DNA of 7,008 bases, taken from positions 1-7,008 of the forward strand of contig JAEWYJ010000090.1 in the NCBI GenBank assembly GCA_023395695.1. The letters run 5' to 3'. The stretch is from Bacillota bacterium (GTDB lineage Bacteria; Bacillota; Clostridia; Oscillospirales; Ruminococcaceae). A model generated the notes under the pieces. It worked only from the letters and a program-made list of their open reading frames with translations. It did not search any database and was not told the DNA's origin. Numbering within the stretch: the stretch's first letter is position 1; each line of letters starts with the position of its first letter. The position numbers were made by a program, and so were the translations under genes. Positions 1 through 5,318 of this stretch are shown one piece after another.

Positions 1-20
1 CTAGAGCGTGTATGCAAACC
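1..20 (+). repeat. Left terminal inverted repeat of the IS
   Basis: The repeat begins CTAGAGCGTGTATGC and pairs with the right end at 831-850. The single mismatch is at position 7 (c here, a in the reverse complement of the right end). The first four bases may be target duplication rather than IS. Confidence 0.93.
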
Positions 21-62
21 CAAAGGTTGTAGTAAAAGTGGATAATATGGTAAAGTTGAACC

Positions 63-440
63 ATGAGACGACATGAGTTAAGCGAAGAACAATGGAATAA
101 AATAAAGGGATTGCTGCCACCGGAAAAGAAACCCCAGGGAGGCCGACCGGCGAAAGACAACCGGTTAATGCTAAATGGCATAATTTATTGGCTGAACACA
201 GGGATTCCGTGGAGAGACCTGCCGGAACGCTTTGGGTCGTGGAGCAGCGTATACAGCCGATTCCGCCGATGGACACAGCAAGGGGTTTGGGAGAAACTAT
301 TTACCGCCCTTATAGAGCAGGATATTGTGGACGAAACCGCGCTCATGTTGGACAGCACTACCATTAAGGTGCACCAACACGGCAGTGGTTCAAAAAAGGG
401 CTCCATGAAGAGGAAACGGGACGAAGCCGGGGCGGACTGA
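63..440 (+). CDS. Transposase frame-1 product (no frameshift)
   Basis: This is the 125-aa protein produced when ribosomes do not slip. It holds the N-terminal region and the first catalytic Asp (Asp97). It then ends with about 13 out-of-family residues, rich in Lys and Arg (KGSMKRKRDEAGAD), before the TGA at 438-440. It lacks the second Asp and the Glu and so cannot catalyse transposition. In other two-frame IS elements such short products can act as regulators; that role is inferred here, not seen. Confidence 0.6.
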   Translation: MRRHELSEEQWNKIKGLLPPEKKPQGGRPAKDNRLMLNGIIYWLNTGIPWRDLPERFGSWSSVYSRFRRWTQQGVWEKLFTALIEQDIVDETALMLDSTTIKVHQHGSGSKKGSMKRKRDEAGAD

Positions 441-829
441 CTACCAAAGTTCATGCTGTGGTTGACGGGCTTGGAAATCCTTTACGGCTGATTCTTTCCA
501 GCGGAAATCGTAACGATATCTGTCTTGCAAAAACGTTGCTGGAACCATTTGATTTGCGTGGCAAACTAATTCTTGCTGATAAAGGCTATGACAGCAAGAA
601 ATTTGTTGGCTGGATTGAAAAACATGGAGGTATTGTTGTAATTCCCAGCCGTATTACTGCTAAGAACCCACGAAATATTGACAGGCACACTTACAATGAA
701 CGGCATTTGGTAGAAAATTTGTTTCTCAAGCTTAAAAACCATCGTCGTTTTGCAACCAGATATGAGAAGCGAGCCGCTTCTTTTCTTGCGGTTACTCACT
801 TAGCGGCTGCTCTGCTTTGGTTATCTTGA
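63..829 (+). CDS. IS5-family DDE transposase made by -1 frameshifting
   Basis: This is the full transposase, predicted to cut and join the IS ends. Frame 1 is read from ATG 63 to 398 and the -1 frame from 398 to the TGA at 827-829, giving about 255 aa. The N-terminal third is the DUF4096-type region of IS5 transposases (RRHELSEEQW near the start, IPWRDLPERFG around residues 48-58). Catalytic residues fit DDE: Asp97 in LMLDSTTIKVHQHG, Asp173 in LADKGYDS, and Glu218 in RHLVENLF, which is followed by the KLKNHRRFATRYEK signature. Across the junction the reading GRSRGGLTTKVHAVVDG is the normal family sequence, which shows the two frames are one protein. No residue looks missing. Upstream of the ATG there is only a weak SD, typical of tightly limited transposase expression. 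Confidence 0.9.
392..398 (+). other. -1 ribosomal frameshift site A AAA AAG
   Basis: In the frame of ATG 63 the codons are TCA AAA AAG. The heptamer therefore sits in the exact X XXY YYZ phase used for -1 slippage. Slipping back one base leads straight into conserved transposase sequence and on to the 829 stop. I did not identify a convincing stimulatory stem or upstream SD by eye. Confidence 0.85.
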
Positions 830-830
830 T

Positions 831-850
831 GGTTTGCATACACTCTCTAG
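831..850 (-). repeat. Right terminal inverted repeat of the IS
   Basis: The reverse complement matches positions 1-20 at 19 of 20 bases. It starts 2 bp after the transposase stop codon. The last four bases, CTAG, mirror the left edge and may be target duplication. Confidence 0.93.
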
Positions 851-859
851 CCTTCGCCA

Positions 860-1002
860 AAGTTGAGGGCTTTTAAGAATGCCTCGGTATCTTGTCGGCA
901 TATAGTTGCCCTGTGCCGTCCTTGTCGTGAGTGCGTGTCAGCCCGCCTGCGCCGTCTGCCCTAAAACGCAAAAAAATACGCACCTCAAGTTGGCCGGGCA
1001 TA
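860..1002. repeat. Palindromic intergenic repeat, gap between IS and tail-terminator gene
   Basis: No gene is supported here. The segment is an imperfect palindrome: GGCATA(T/C) motifs face each other near 898 and 997, with GC-rich arms between. Positions 941-984 (gcccgcctgcgccgtctgcc, then an A-rich stretch ending tacgcacc) align with 2335-2378 in the gap after the connector gene. Both share GCCCGCCTGC, the A-run and the TACGC.CC end, with a few indels. It is therefore a member of the repeat family described at 4262-4428. Confidence 0.55.
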
Positions 1003-1485
1003 CTACGCCTGCGCCGTCAGCAAAAGCGCCTGCATCATGCCTTCGGCCGACGCCGCCGCATCCGCATACCGGATGTCAAAACGCAGCTCGCCCGCCGCGG
1101 CCGCACCGGCCTCGGTGCGCTCGGCGGCGCGCTTGTGCATGCAAAAGCCGGCTTCGCCGCCCTCCAGCGCCTGCATAGCGTCGAGCATGGCCTGCATGGC
1201 CGTTTCGTTTTCGCCGTCGTCCTCGGGTGTCACCGGCAGATAACGGCACTGCACCCCCACGCTTACGCGCCCAATGCCATCCAGCTTTTGCTGCACCGTC
1301 ATTTTGCCAAGCCGCACAAACACGGCCGGGGCCGTTACCCCCTGCGCCTGTGCGGAGGAATAGACGGTTGCATAGGGCATCGCCCTGGACATGGCGTCGC
1401 AAAGCGCGGTCTTGCACAGGTCAAACGGTGTCAGCGCCTGCTGCGCCCGCCGGGACAGCAGCCCCGCGTCAAAAATAATTGCCAT
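1003..1485 (-). CDS. Phage tail-terminator-like protein
   Basis: This 160-aa protein is predicted to cap the tail tube and join it to the head-neck complex. The start MAIIFDAG is preceded by a clear SD (gagaggagaaatt before the ATG). Size, position after the head-closure gene, and layout fit the tail-terminator family of Firmicutes phages (DUF6838-like). In that layout an N-terminal helix is followed by a beta-rich core (APAVFVRLGKMTVQQKL, then GVQCRYLPV) and a C-terminal helix (ETAMQAMLDAMQALEGG). It is the last phage gene seen, lying 153 bp from the IS. The assignment rests on gene order and general pattern, since no catalytic motif exists to confirm it. Another small neck protein, such as a gp10-like one, is the main alternative. 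Confidence 0.6.
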   Translation of the reverse strand: MAIIFDAGLLSRRAQQALTPFDLCKTALCDAMSRAMPYATVYSSAQAQGVTAPAVFVRLGKMTVQQKLDGIGRVSVGVQCRYLPVTPEDDGENETAMQAMLDAMQALEGGEAGFCMHKRAAERTEAGAAAAGELRFDIRYADAAASAEGMMQALLLTAQA

Positions 1486-1576
1486 AATTTCTCCTCTCTC
1501 CGGTTAAAAGCGGCCCCTGTACGCATTGCCAAAAGCGCCCGGCCATGTCCGGGGGCGTTGCACTGTGCGTTTTCAT
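1469..1576 (-). CDS. Possible 35-aa peptide overlapping the tail-terminator start
   Basis: An ATG at 1576 follows a GGAGGT SD (1585-1590) at ideal spacing (8 nt). The frame reads MKTHSATPPDMAGRFWQCV and ends at 1469, overlapping the next gene by 17 bp. I do not recognise the sequence. Inside it lies a hairpin (1535-1542 with 1549-1556, one mismatch) followed on the minus strand by CTTTT. It could be a coupled leader peptide, the remnant of the neck gene usually found between head closure and tail terminator, or chance. Confidence 0.25.
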   Translation of the reverse strand: MKTHSATPPDMAGRFWQCVQGPLLTGERRNYGNYF

Positions 1577-1591
1577 GCTAAGAGACCTCCG

Positions 1592-1692
1592 CTTGCGTCC
1601 GCCAGCGGTTTGCGCACGGTTCATTGATGTCTCTGTTTTTCGCCCTGCCATCCGCAAAATGCGTTCAACGCTAACCCGCTACTGAATGAACC
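1592..1692. repeat. Intergenic repeat, direct copy of 2498-2610
   Basis: An ungapped alignment of 1642-1689 with about 2563-2610 gives roughly 34 of 48 identities. The shared blocks are TGCCA.CCGCAAAAT, CGCT.ACCCG and CTGAAT. Similarity continues upstream through TTGAT.TCT and TTGCGTC. Neither copy encodes a recognisable protein. Both lie in gaps between phage genes in the same orientation. Confidence 0.5.
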
Positions 1693-1731
1693 GAAAACCC
1701 CCGACGCAGGAGAATTTCTCCGCCGAATCTG

Positions 1732-1828
1732 ATGGAATATTTTTGCCTGTTGCGGACGGGCCGGCGTCTGACCCGCAGGGACAAACGGCCAAAAACAGCC
1801 GTCAAAGAGTTAGCGTTTAAAGCCGAAT
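1732..1828. repeat. Imperfect palindrome in the head-closure/tail-terminator gap
   Basis: ATTTTTGCCTGTTGCGGACG near 1739 faces CCCGCAGGGACAAACGGCC near 1772, so the two halves can pair with interruptions. Read on the minus strand it carries GGCTTTAAACG, then a T-run and GACGCC, the same order of blocks as in the repeats at 2335-2400 and 4346-4424. The rest of the 1486-1833 gap holds only the 1592-1692 repeat and the doubtful 35-aa frame. Confidence 0.45.
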
Positions 1829-1833
1829 CGGCA

Positions 1834-2208
1834 TCAGGCAATCTCGACGCCGTCGAGCGCGACCGAGACCCCCAGTGCGCCGTAGTCGGGCAGCCCCGCG
1901 CACCCGCGCACCGTTTGGCCCGCGTGCGTCACAGTAATCAGGTCGCCCGGCTTGACCGTAACTCCGGGGGCAAAAAAGAGAATGTAGCCCGCAGACGCCT
2001 GCGCGTGCGCAGCCGTCTGCCGGAGCGACGCGGTACGCCGCACCCCCAGCCCCCTTCGGCTGGAGAGATGGCAGCGCACCCCGTCATACACCGTTTCGGT
2101 CACAATCTGGTTCGCCGCTGCGTCAACACGGCTGCGTGCGATAACGGCGGTATCGTTGTGCATAGTCGCCAGCGCCGCCAGCGCGGCCTCCCCGCCCGGA
2201 ATAAACAT
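1834..2208 (-). CDS. Phage head-closure protein, YqbH/XkdH-like
   Basis: This 124-aa protein is predicted to sit on the connector ring and close the portal channel of the filled head. The start (MFIPGGEAALAAL) has an AGGAGG SD at 2217-2222, 8 nt away. The body fits the small beta-barrel head-closure or PBSX XkdH-type group: MHNDTAVIARS is followed by a strand with VTETVYDGVRCHLSSR, and later FFAPGVTVKPGDLITVTHAG resembles the usual 'parametrised as defined by x, permitted by PGD' core of these proteins. It follows the connector gene as expected but is separated from it by 409 bp of repeats, which is far from normal. The tail-terminator gene comes next; the gp10-like neck gene common at this point is absent. 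Confidence 0.62.
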   Translation of the reverse strand: MFIPGGEAALAALATMHNDTAVIARSRVDAAANQIVTETVYDGVRCHLSSRRGLGVRRTASLRQTAAHAQASAGYILFFAPGVTVKPGDLITVTHAGQTVRGCAGLPDYGALGVSVALDGVEIA

Positions 2209-2233
2209 ATCGGTTTCCTCCTCTCTGCTTGAT

Positions 2234-2411
2234 GGCTCGGTAGCTTGTCATCAAAACCAAGACGCTCTGGCGGCATATTTTTCTGCGGTACGCCATCCAC
2301 TCCGCCCAATGGCGGTGGTGCCGGCCCGGTGGCGGCCCGCCTGCCTCCGGCGTCCTGCCTCACAAAAATATACGCGCCGATTCAGCGCCACTTTTAAAGT
2401 CGGTCGGTTTT
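2234..2411. repeat. Palindromic intergenic repeat in the connector/head-closure gap
   Basis: GGCGGCATATTTTTCTG (2270-2286) on the left faces the reverse complement of CACAAAAATATACGCGCC (2361-2378) on the right, giving a long imperfect palindrome. The 16-mer gcgccgattcagcgcc at 2374-2389 matches the reverse complement of 4173-4188 at 15 of 16 bases. TCAAAACC near 2242 followed by CTGGCGGCATATTTTT also matches the left arm of the 4262-4428 copy. This makes it a repeat-family member and not unique spacer. Confidence 0.65.
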
Positions 2412-2443
2412 AAAATGGGGACGGCAGAAGCGCCGCCCCCCAT
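2360..2443 (-). CDS. Possible 27-aa peptide with strong SD
   Basis: On the minus strand GGAGG (2450-2454) lies 6 nt before an ATG. The frame starts MGGGASAVPILKPTDF and continues into the palindromic repeat, stopping at 2360. It may be the 5' stub of a phage gene whose remainder was replaced by the repeat, or chance. Its start codon is buried in the terminator-like hairpin at 2412-2446, which argues against good translation. Confidence 0.2.
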   Translation of the reverse strand: MGGGASAVPILKPTDFKSGAESARIFL

Positions 2444-2446
2444 TTT
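2412..2446 (-). terminator. Terminator-like hairpin after the connector gene
   Basis: AAAATGGGG (2412-2420) pairs perfectly with CCCCATTTT (2438-2446). Further GC pairs lie inside (ACGGC with GCCG) around a short AGAA-type loop. The T-run on either strand belongs to the stem, so it could work in both directions. On the minus strand it would stop or attenuate transcription between the connector and head-closure genes. Confidence 0.5.
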
Positions 2447-2474
2447 CTTCCTCCAGGGAACCTCTTATTTAATC

Positions 2475-2612
2475 CGTGCCCGGTTTATCGGCGGCCAACT
2501 TTGCGTCTGACTGCGCTGAAAAACAGTTGTAAGCGCTTTGCTTGATATCTGCTTTACGCCTTGCCAGCCGCAAAATTTTCTCGCCGCTGACCCGTCCCTG
2601 AATTAAACAGAG
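2475..2612. repeat. Intergenic palindrome, copy of the 1592-1692 repeat
   Basis: The segment ends just before the connector stop codon. GGTTTATCGGCGGCC near 2481 faces CTCGCCGCTGACCCG near 2580, forming an imperfect palindrome of about 130 bp. The right half is the direct copy of 1592-1692. No coding potential was recognised. Confidence 0.5.
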
Positions 2613-2617
2613 ACGCC

Positions 2618-2953
2618 CTAGCCCAGCCGTCGGTAGCGGTCGGCGACCGCTTTGCACTCGGGGGGCATGCCCTCGCGCGGCTGCGCAAAGCGTATGGTGC
2701 GGTCCCCCTCCGAGACGCTTTCCACCCGCCCCGCCGACGCGTCGGCACACGAGGACAGCAACGCGCCGGTCAGTGTCAGCCAGCCATAGAACAGGCCGTC
2801 AGGCAGCGGGGCCGCCAGTGGCAGACCGCAGTAGGCCGCCAGCTGCAACCGGGCCTGCTCGGCGGCGGATCTGGCCTGCGCCTCGGTTGCGCCAAACAGC
2901 AGCGCTCTGAGCGAAAGCGCGTTAATCAGTGCCGAAACATCATGCACCGCCAT
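2618..2953 (-). CDS. Phage head-tail connector, YqbG-like (DUF3199)
   Basis: This 111-aa protein is expected to form the ring under the portal that links head to tail. I chose ATG 2953 because AAGGAGGG lies directly upstream at good spacing; the longer frame to 3067 has no such site and overlaps the small gene before it. The sequence is largely helical, as in YqbG and gp6-type connectors: residues 5-20 with SALINALSLRALLFG, then a second helix with AQARSAAEQARLQLAAY. A conserved-looking SEGDRTIRFAQP segment follows near the C-terminus. It overlaps the 3' end of the 53-aa gene by 14 bp, so translation is probably coupled. The ORF is complete. The family is inferred from size, order and pattern. 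Confidence 0.65.
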   Translation of the reverse strand: MAVHDVSALINALSLRALLFGATEAQARSAAEQARLQLAAYCGLPLAAPLPDGLFYGWLTLTGALLSSCADASAGRVESVSEGDRTIRFAQPREGMPPECKAVADRYRRLG

Positions 2954-3101
2954 GGGTCTTTCCCTCCTTCGGCCTTCGGGCCGTTTTTTTGGGAGGCTTT
3001 GCGCCGCCTGTTTCCAGCGGTGTAAAGCCCTGTCGTAGAAAGCGCGGCAGGTCGCCGTCTGCCACAATGCGGATCAGTCCGCCGTTTTTCATATACGTCA
3101 T
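2940..3101 (-). CDS. Small phage head-module protein, 53 aa
   Basis: This gene fills the space between the capsid stop (15 bp upstream) and the connector start (overlapped by 14 bp). The protein begins MTYMKNGGLIRIVADGDLP and goes on RFLRQGFTPLETGG before a basic tail (PPKKTARRPKEGKT). Firmicutes prophages often carry a short protein here with the same layout: a short strand, a D/E-x-L helix, 'GF.P.E' and a charged tail. Its function is unknown; it is sometimes compared with Rho-N or head-fiber-like small proteins. ATG 3101 has GGGGGTG upstream. A second in-frame ATG lies at 3092 but lacks as good a site. The frame is intact and the tight spacing supports a real gene. Confidence 0.7.
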   Translation of the reverse strand: MTYMKNGGLIRIVADGDLPRFLRQGFTPLETGGAKPPKKTARRPKEGKTHGGA

Positions 3102-3116
3102 ACCGGCACCCCCGTT

Positions 3117-4055
3117 TTAAGCGCGCGCAGTGGCCCCGGTGTGAATGTAGATGCCCGCCGTCTCGTTATCCCTGACGATGAGATCGTGATGCGCACGGTA
3201 AAAAATGTCGTAGGCGTCCGCCGACTGGTTTGCCGCAGGCTCTACAATCTTTGAAAACCGACGCTTGATAACCCCGTGCAGCGCATTCTTGTCGGCATAG
3301 ACAAAGTTGATGTCGCAGCTTGTGCCTGCAACGGGCGTATAGCCCCCCACCTTCTGGTCGGCACTGCTGCCGTCCAAAAGTGCGATATGGGTCATAAAGC
3401 GGGACTGCGGCACGCGGATAACCGGCGTAACACCGTCGAGCAGCACAACGCGCCGGTCAATATCCCCCGCGTTGGCGCCCATGTCCAGCCTGCGCGCAAT
3501 GACGTCGGAGCTTTTGAGCAACGCGTAAAAATCGTTGGTGCAAAACAGCACGCGGCCCGCGTCGGGTACTTCGTTTTCGTTGAGCGTGCGCTCCGCCGCG
3601 TCAAACAGTGCCAGCGGCTTGGCGGCGCTATCAAGGTCAGCCTGCACGACAGTGCCGTTTGAGCCCGCACGGGAGGCGGCGTCAAAAATTTCGGCAAAGC
3701 GGATAGCGTCAATTTCCGGGATCTCCCGGGTGCGCAGATATTGCAGCGCCACCTGACGGTAAAGGTCGAAGGCGGCCTCATCGTCGTCCAGCACGTCGAT
3801 GCGAAACTTTCTGCCGCGGTCGTACTTTAACGTATGCTCCTCATAGGTGGCGGCCACGCCGCCCTGTGCATAGCCGCTATCGCGGTCGTAGTCACCCGCG
3901 CCGTCCACGGCAATTTTCGGCAGCTTAATTGTTCTGGCTCCGGCAAACTGGCTGGTAAGCGCCGCGTCGTCAAGCATGGCCGTAATGGCCCCCCGGCGGT
4001 AAACCTCGTCAAGAACATCTAAAAACTTGGTGGCCTTTTCGGTAAATGTGTTCAT
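3117..4055 (-). CDS. Phage major capsid protein, HK97-fold type
   Basis: This 312-aa protein is the main shell subunit of the head. The start MNTFTEKATKFLDVLDEVY is preceded by AAAAGGAG at correct spacing. The order of elements is that of Firmicutes capsids that work with a GP20 scaffold: an N-terminal helix (residues about 5-30), FAGARTIKLPKIAVDGAGDY, a loop with GYAQGGV, then TYEEHTLKYDRGRKFRIDVLD. The helical spine follows (LQYLRTREIPEIDAIRFAEIF), then a long A-domain and a C-terminal IVRDNETAGIYIH strand. The length is typical and no frame damage is visible. The scaffold gene is upstream as expected but 519 bp away, where a few bases would be usual. There is no obvious N-terminal delta domain, consistent with a separate scaffold. 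Confidence 0.88.
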   Translation of the reverse strand: MNTFTEKATKFLDVLDEVYRRGAITAMLDDAALTSQFAGARTIKLPKIAVDGAGDYDRDSGYAQGGVAATYEEHTLKYDRGRKFRIDVLDDDEAAFDLYRQVALQYLRTREIPEIDAIRFAEIFDAASRAGSNGTVVQADLDSAAKPLALFDAAERTLNENEVPDAGRVLFCTNDFYALLKSSDVIARRLDMGANAGDIDRRVVLLDGVTPVIRVPQSRFMTHIALLDGSSADQKVGGYTPVAGTSCDINFVYADKNALHGVIKRRFSKIVEPAANQSADAYDIFYRAHHDLIVRDNETAGIYIHTGATARA

Positions 4056-4150
4056 ATTGCTTCTCCTTTTTTGTTGTCTCAGGTGAATGTTCGTGCATTT
4101 CCCGGCGCAAAGCAGCGGTACGCCCGCTAAAGCGCTTTACGCCGCCGCGC

Positions 4151-4265
4151 TATAGCCGACCGGCTTGAAAACGGCGCTGAATTGGCGCAGGTTTTTTGGG
4201 CCGCTGCGCAGACGTTGCACATGGGCCAGCACCCGGCAAGCAGAATCACACAGCAGCACAAAATA
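4151..4265. repeat. Repeat-family copy, plus orientation
   Basis: It begins TATAGCCGACCGGCTTGAAA and continues with GGCGCTGAATTGGCGC (4173-4188), a T6 run and GCTGCGCAGACG. The same series of blocks appears in reverse complement at 4346-4424 and 2335-2400. It ends against a second TATAGCCGA at 4266-4274, where the next copy begins. Confidence 0.6.
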
Positions 4266-4428
4266 TATAGCCGACTAAGTTCAAAACCGTCTCAACTTGG
4301 CGGCCTATTTTCCGTGTTGCTGCGTTGTCCTTTTTGCTGGGGCCAGCCCAGCTGCGGCGTCCATTCTGCAACGTAAAAAACAGGCGCGCCCACGCTGCGC
4401 TGCTTTTAAAATGAACCGGCTATATGCC
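4262..4428. repeat. Long imperfect palindrome, best-preserved repeat copy
   Basis: The ends are TATAGCCG (4266-4273) and CGGCTATA (4417-4424). Inside, GCGGCCTATTTTCCGTGTTGC on the left matches the reverse complement of the right arm (gcgcgcctgttttttacgtt, then gc) with few differences. The halves meet at GGGGCCAGCCCAGC near 4339-4352. The right half (4346-4424) aligns with 5242-5318 in the same orientation, sharing GCCCAGCTGC, GCGTCC, a central A-run, CTGCTTTT and TATA. Confidence 0.65.
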
Positions 4429-4472
4429 GTCAAGGCGGCAGGCCCTTTTAAGCCTGCTGTAACCCTCCGCAT

Positions 4473-4532
4473 CCTTTGGCGGCGCACTGCCCGGGCGGTC
4501 AGCGGCCCACCCCGCAAAACAGTCGCCAAAGG
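4473..4532. repeat. 9-bp perfect inverted repeat upstream of scaffold end
   Basis: CCTTTGGCG at 4473-4481 is complementary to CGCCAAAGG at 4524-4532, with a 42-bp GC-rich spacer. It lies just downstream of the scaffold stop in the minus-strand sense, so in RNA it could form a hairpin between the scaffold and capsid messages. Confidence 0.45.
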
Positions 4533-4574
4533 TATTGCCGTTCCCAGCCTGCCCGCTGTGCGCAGCCACCCGGT

Positions 4575-5063
4575 TTACTGCTCTGCCGGCAGACCCGCCT
4601 CCTGTCGCCATCTGGCCGTGTCGTCGCCGGCTGGGCCGGCCCCGCCGCCGGCGGGGGGCGGCGGATTTTGCGGTGCGCCCCCGAACAGGAACGGATTTTC
4701 GCGCATGACCGCCTCAAGCTGCGCGTCCAGACCGGTCAGCCGGTCGCCCTCGAGCGCGATTGCTTCAAGGTTCAGCAGCGCTTTGACGGCAGTCAGGTTT
4801 TTGGCTTGTGCCCTTGTCAGCGCCAGCGCAACGCCCGCGTCCTTCTTCTGGGCGGTCAGCTGCGCGCCAAACGCTCTGGCGTCAGCCTCCCGCCCGGCCT
4901 GCGCCTCGCCAAGCTGCCCTTCAAGCGCTGCGTACCGGGCCTTGTCGACATTCTGTCCTCCGGCCAGATTCACGAGCTTCAGGTCCTTGCTGTCCTGCAA
5001 CGCCGCTTCAAGCTCGCCATAGGTCAGCGCCCTGTCGCCAAACAGCTTTTTCAGTTGCTCCAT
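4575..5063 (-). CDS. Phage capsid scaffolding protein, GP20 family
   Basis: This 162-aa protein is an internal scaffold that directs capsid assembly and then leaves the head. ATG 5063 is chosen because AAAGGA lies 5 nt upstream and MEQLKKLFGD is the usual beginning of Phage_GP20 proteins; the frame stays open further upstream but without family sequence. Typical landmarks follow: LKLVNLAGGQNVDKARYAAL (about residues 28-47), a long coiled-coil-like region rich in Ala, Gln, Lys and Glu (about 47-85), then AKNLTAVKALLNLEAIALEG and ENPFLFGG near residue 125. The C-terminal tail is low-complexity (PPPPAGGGAGPAGDD) and ends RWRQEAGLPAEQ. Being short of the common 180-200 aa is within range. It is the first phage gene in the cassette; no portal or terminase precedes it. 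Confidence 0.87.
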   Translation of the reverse strand: MEQLKKLFGDRALTYGELEAALQDSKDLKLVNLAGGQNVDKARYAALEGQLGEAQAGREADARAFGAQLTAQKKDAGVALALTRAQAKNLTAVKALLNLEAIALEGDRLTGLDAQLEAVMRENPFLFGGAPQNPPPPAGGGAGPAGDDTARWRQEAGLPAEQ

Positions 5064-5241
5064 TTTTGTCCTTTCCCGCCGCCGGCTTGTTTTTTGGCAC
5101 AGGAAGCCGGTCAAAAGAGGGCTATACTGACGCAATGCCCACCCCGGGAATATCCTGCGGGGACGTGTGCACACCCGTGCGTCCCGGCTGGACGCATAGC
5201 CAAATCCCTTAAAAGCCCGTTGACCCGGCAAGCTGTTTTGT

Positions 5242-5318
5242 GCCCAGCTGCGTCCCCGCCCAGCGCGTGCAAAATATCTGCGCCGGTCTGCTTTTGTTCT
5301 TTTGTTGGTTTGACTATA
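5242..5318. repeat. Repeat-family copy upstream of the scaffold gene
   Basis: On the minus strand it reads from ACTATA-complement TATAG at 5318 through CAAAAGCAG, GGCGCAGATATTTTGC and GGGGACGCAGCTGGGC. The same blocks occur in the same order and nearly the same length at 4346-4424 (77 versus 79 bp). The remaining 5064-5241 stretch holds the scaffold SD and GC-rich sequence in which I see no gene. Confidence 0.55.

Larger units (their letters stand above)
1..850 (+). mobile_element. Complete IS5-family insertion sequence (IS427-group-like)
   Basis: The element is bounded by inverted repeats at 1-20 and 831-850 that match at 19 of 20 positions. It holds a two-frame DDE transposase (63-829) that fills almost the whole length, as is usual for about 850-bp members of this family. 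Both outer ends read CTAG. That is either the duplicated target, giving an element proper of 5-846, or part of the repeat; the left flank is outside the window, so this cannot be decided. IS427-group elements are known to prefer TA-centred targets, which fits CTAG. Base composition is clearly more AT-rich than the phage genes beside it, consistent with recent arrival. Frames, active-site residues and ends are all intact, so it may still be mobile. It lies downstream of the last phage gene. Confidence 0.93.
4056..4574. other. 519-bp gap between scaffold and capsid genes, made of palindromes
   Basis: Apart from the capsid SD (about 4060-4070), no coding region is supported. The gap holds at least three back-to-back inverted-repeat structures (4151-4265, 4262-4428, 4473-4532). 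In addition, CAGGC and GCCTG flank CCTTTTAA at 4439-4456. Plus-strand open frames across it have no SD or recognisable product. Confidence 0.6.

Noticed and set aside
931..1581. Long plus-strand open frame (216 aa) across the tail-terminator region
   Set aside because: It lies antisense to a gene with a proper SD. The composition is Arg/Ala/His/Pro-rich, as expected for the opposite strand of GC-rich coding DNA, and there is no SD or known family.
860..5318. Integron-like cassette array, with palindromes as attC sites
   Set aside because: Each gene followed by a palindrome suggested this. However, I could not find matched RYYYAAC/GTTRRRY core sites at consistent positions, no integrase is present, and the gene order is simply the standard phage head order.
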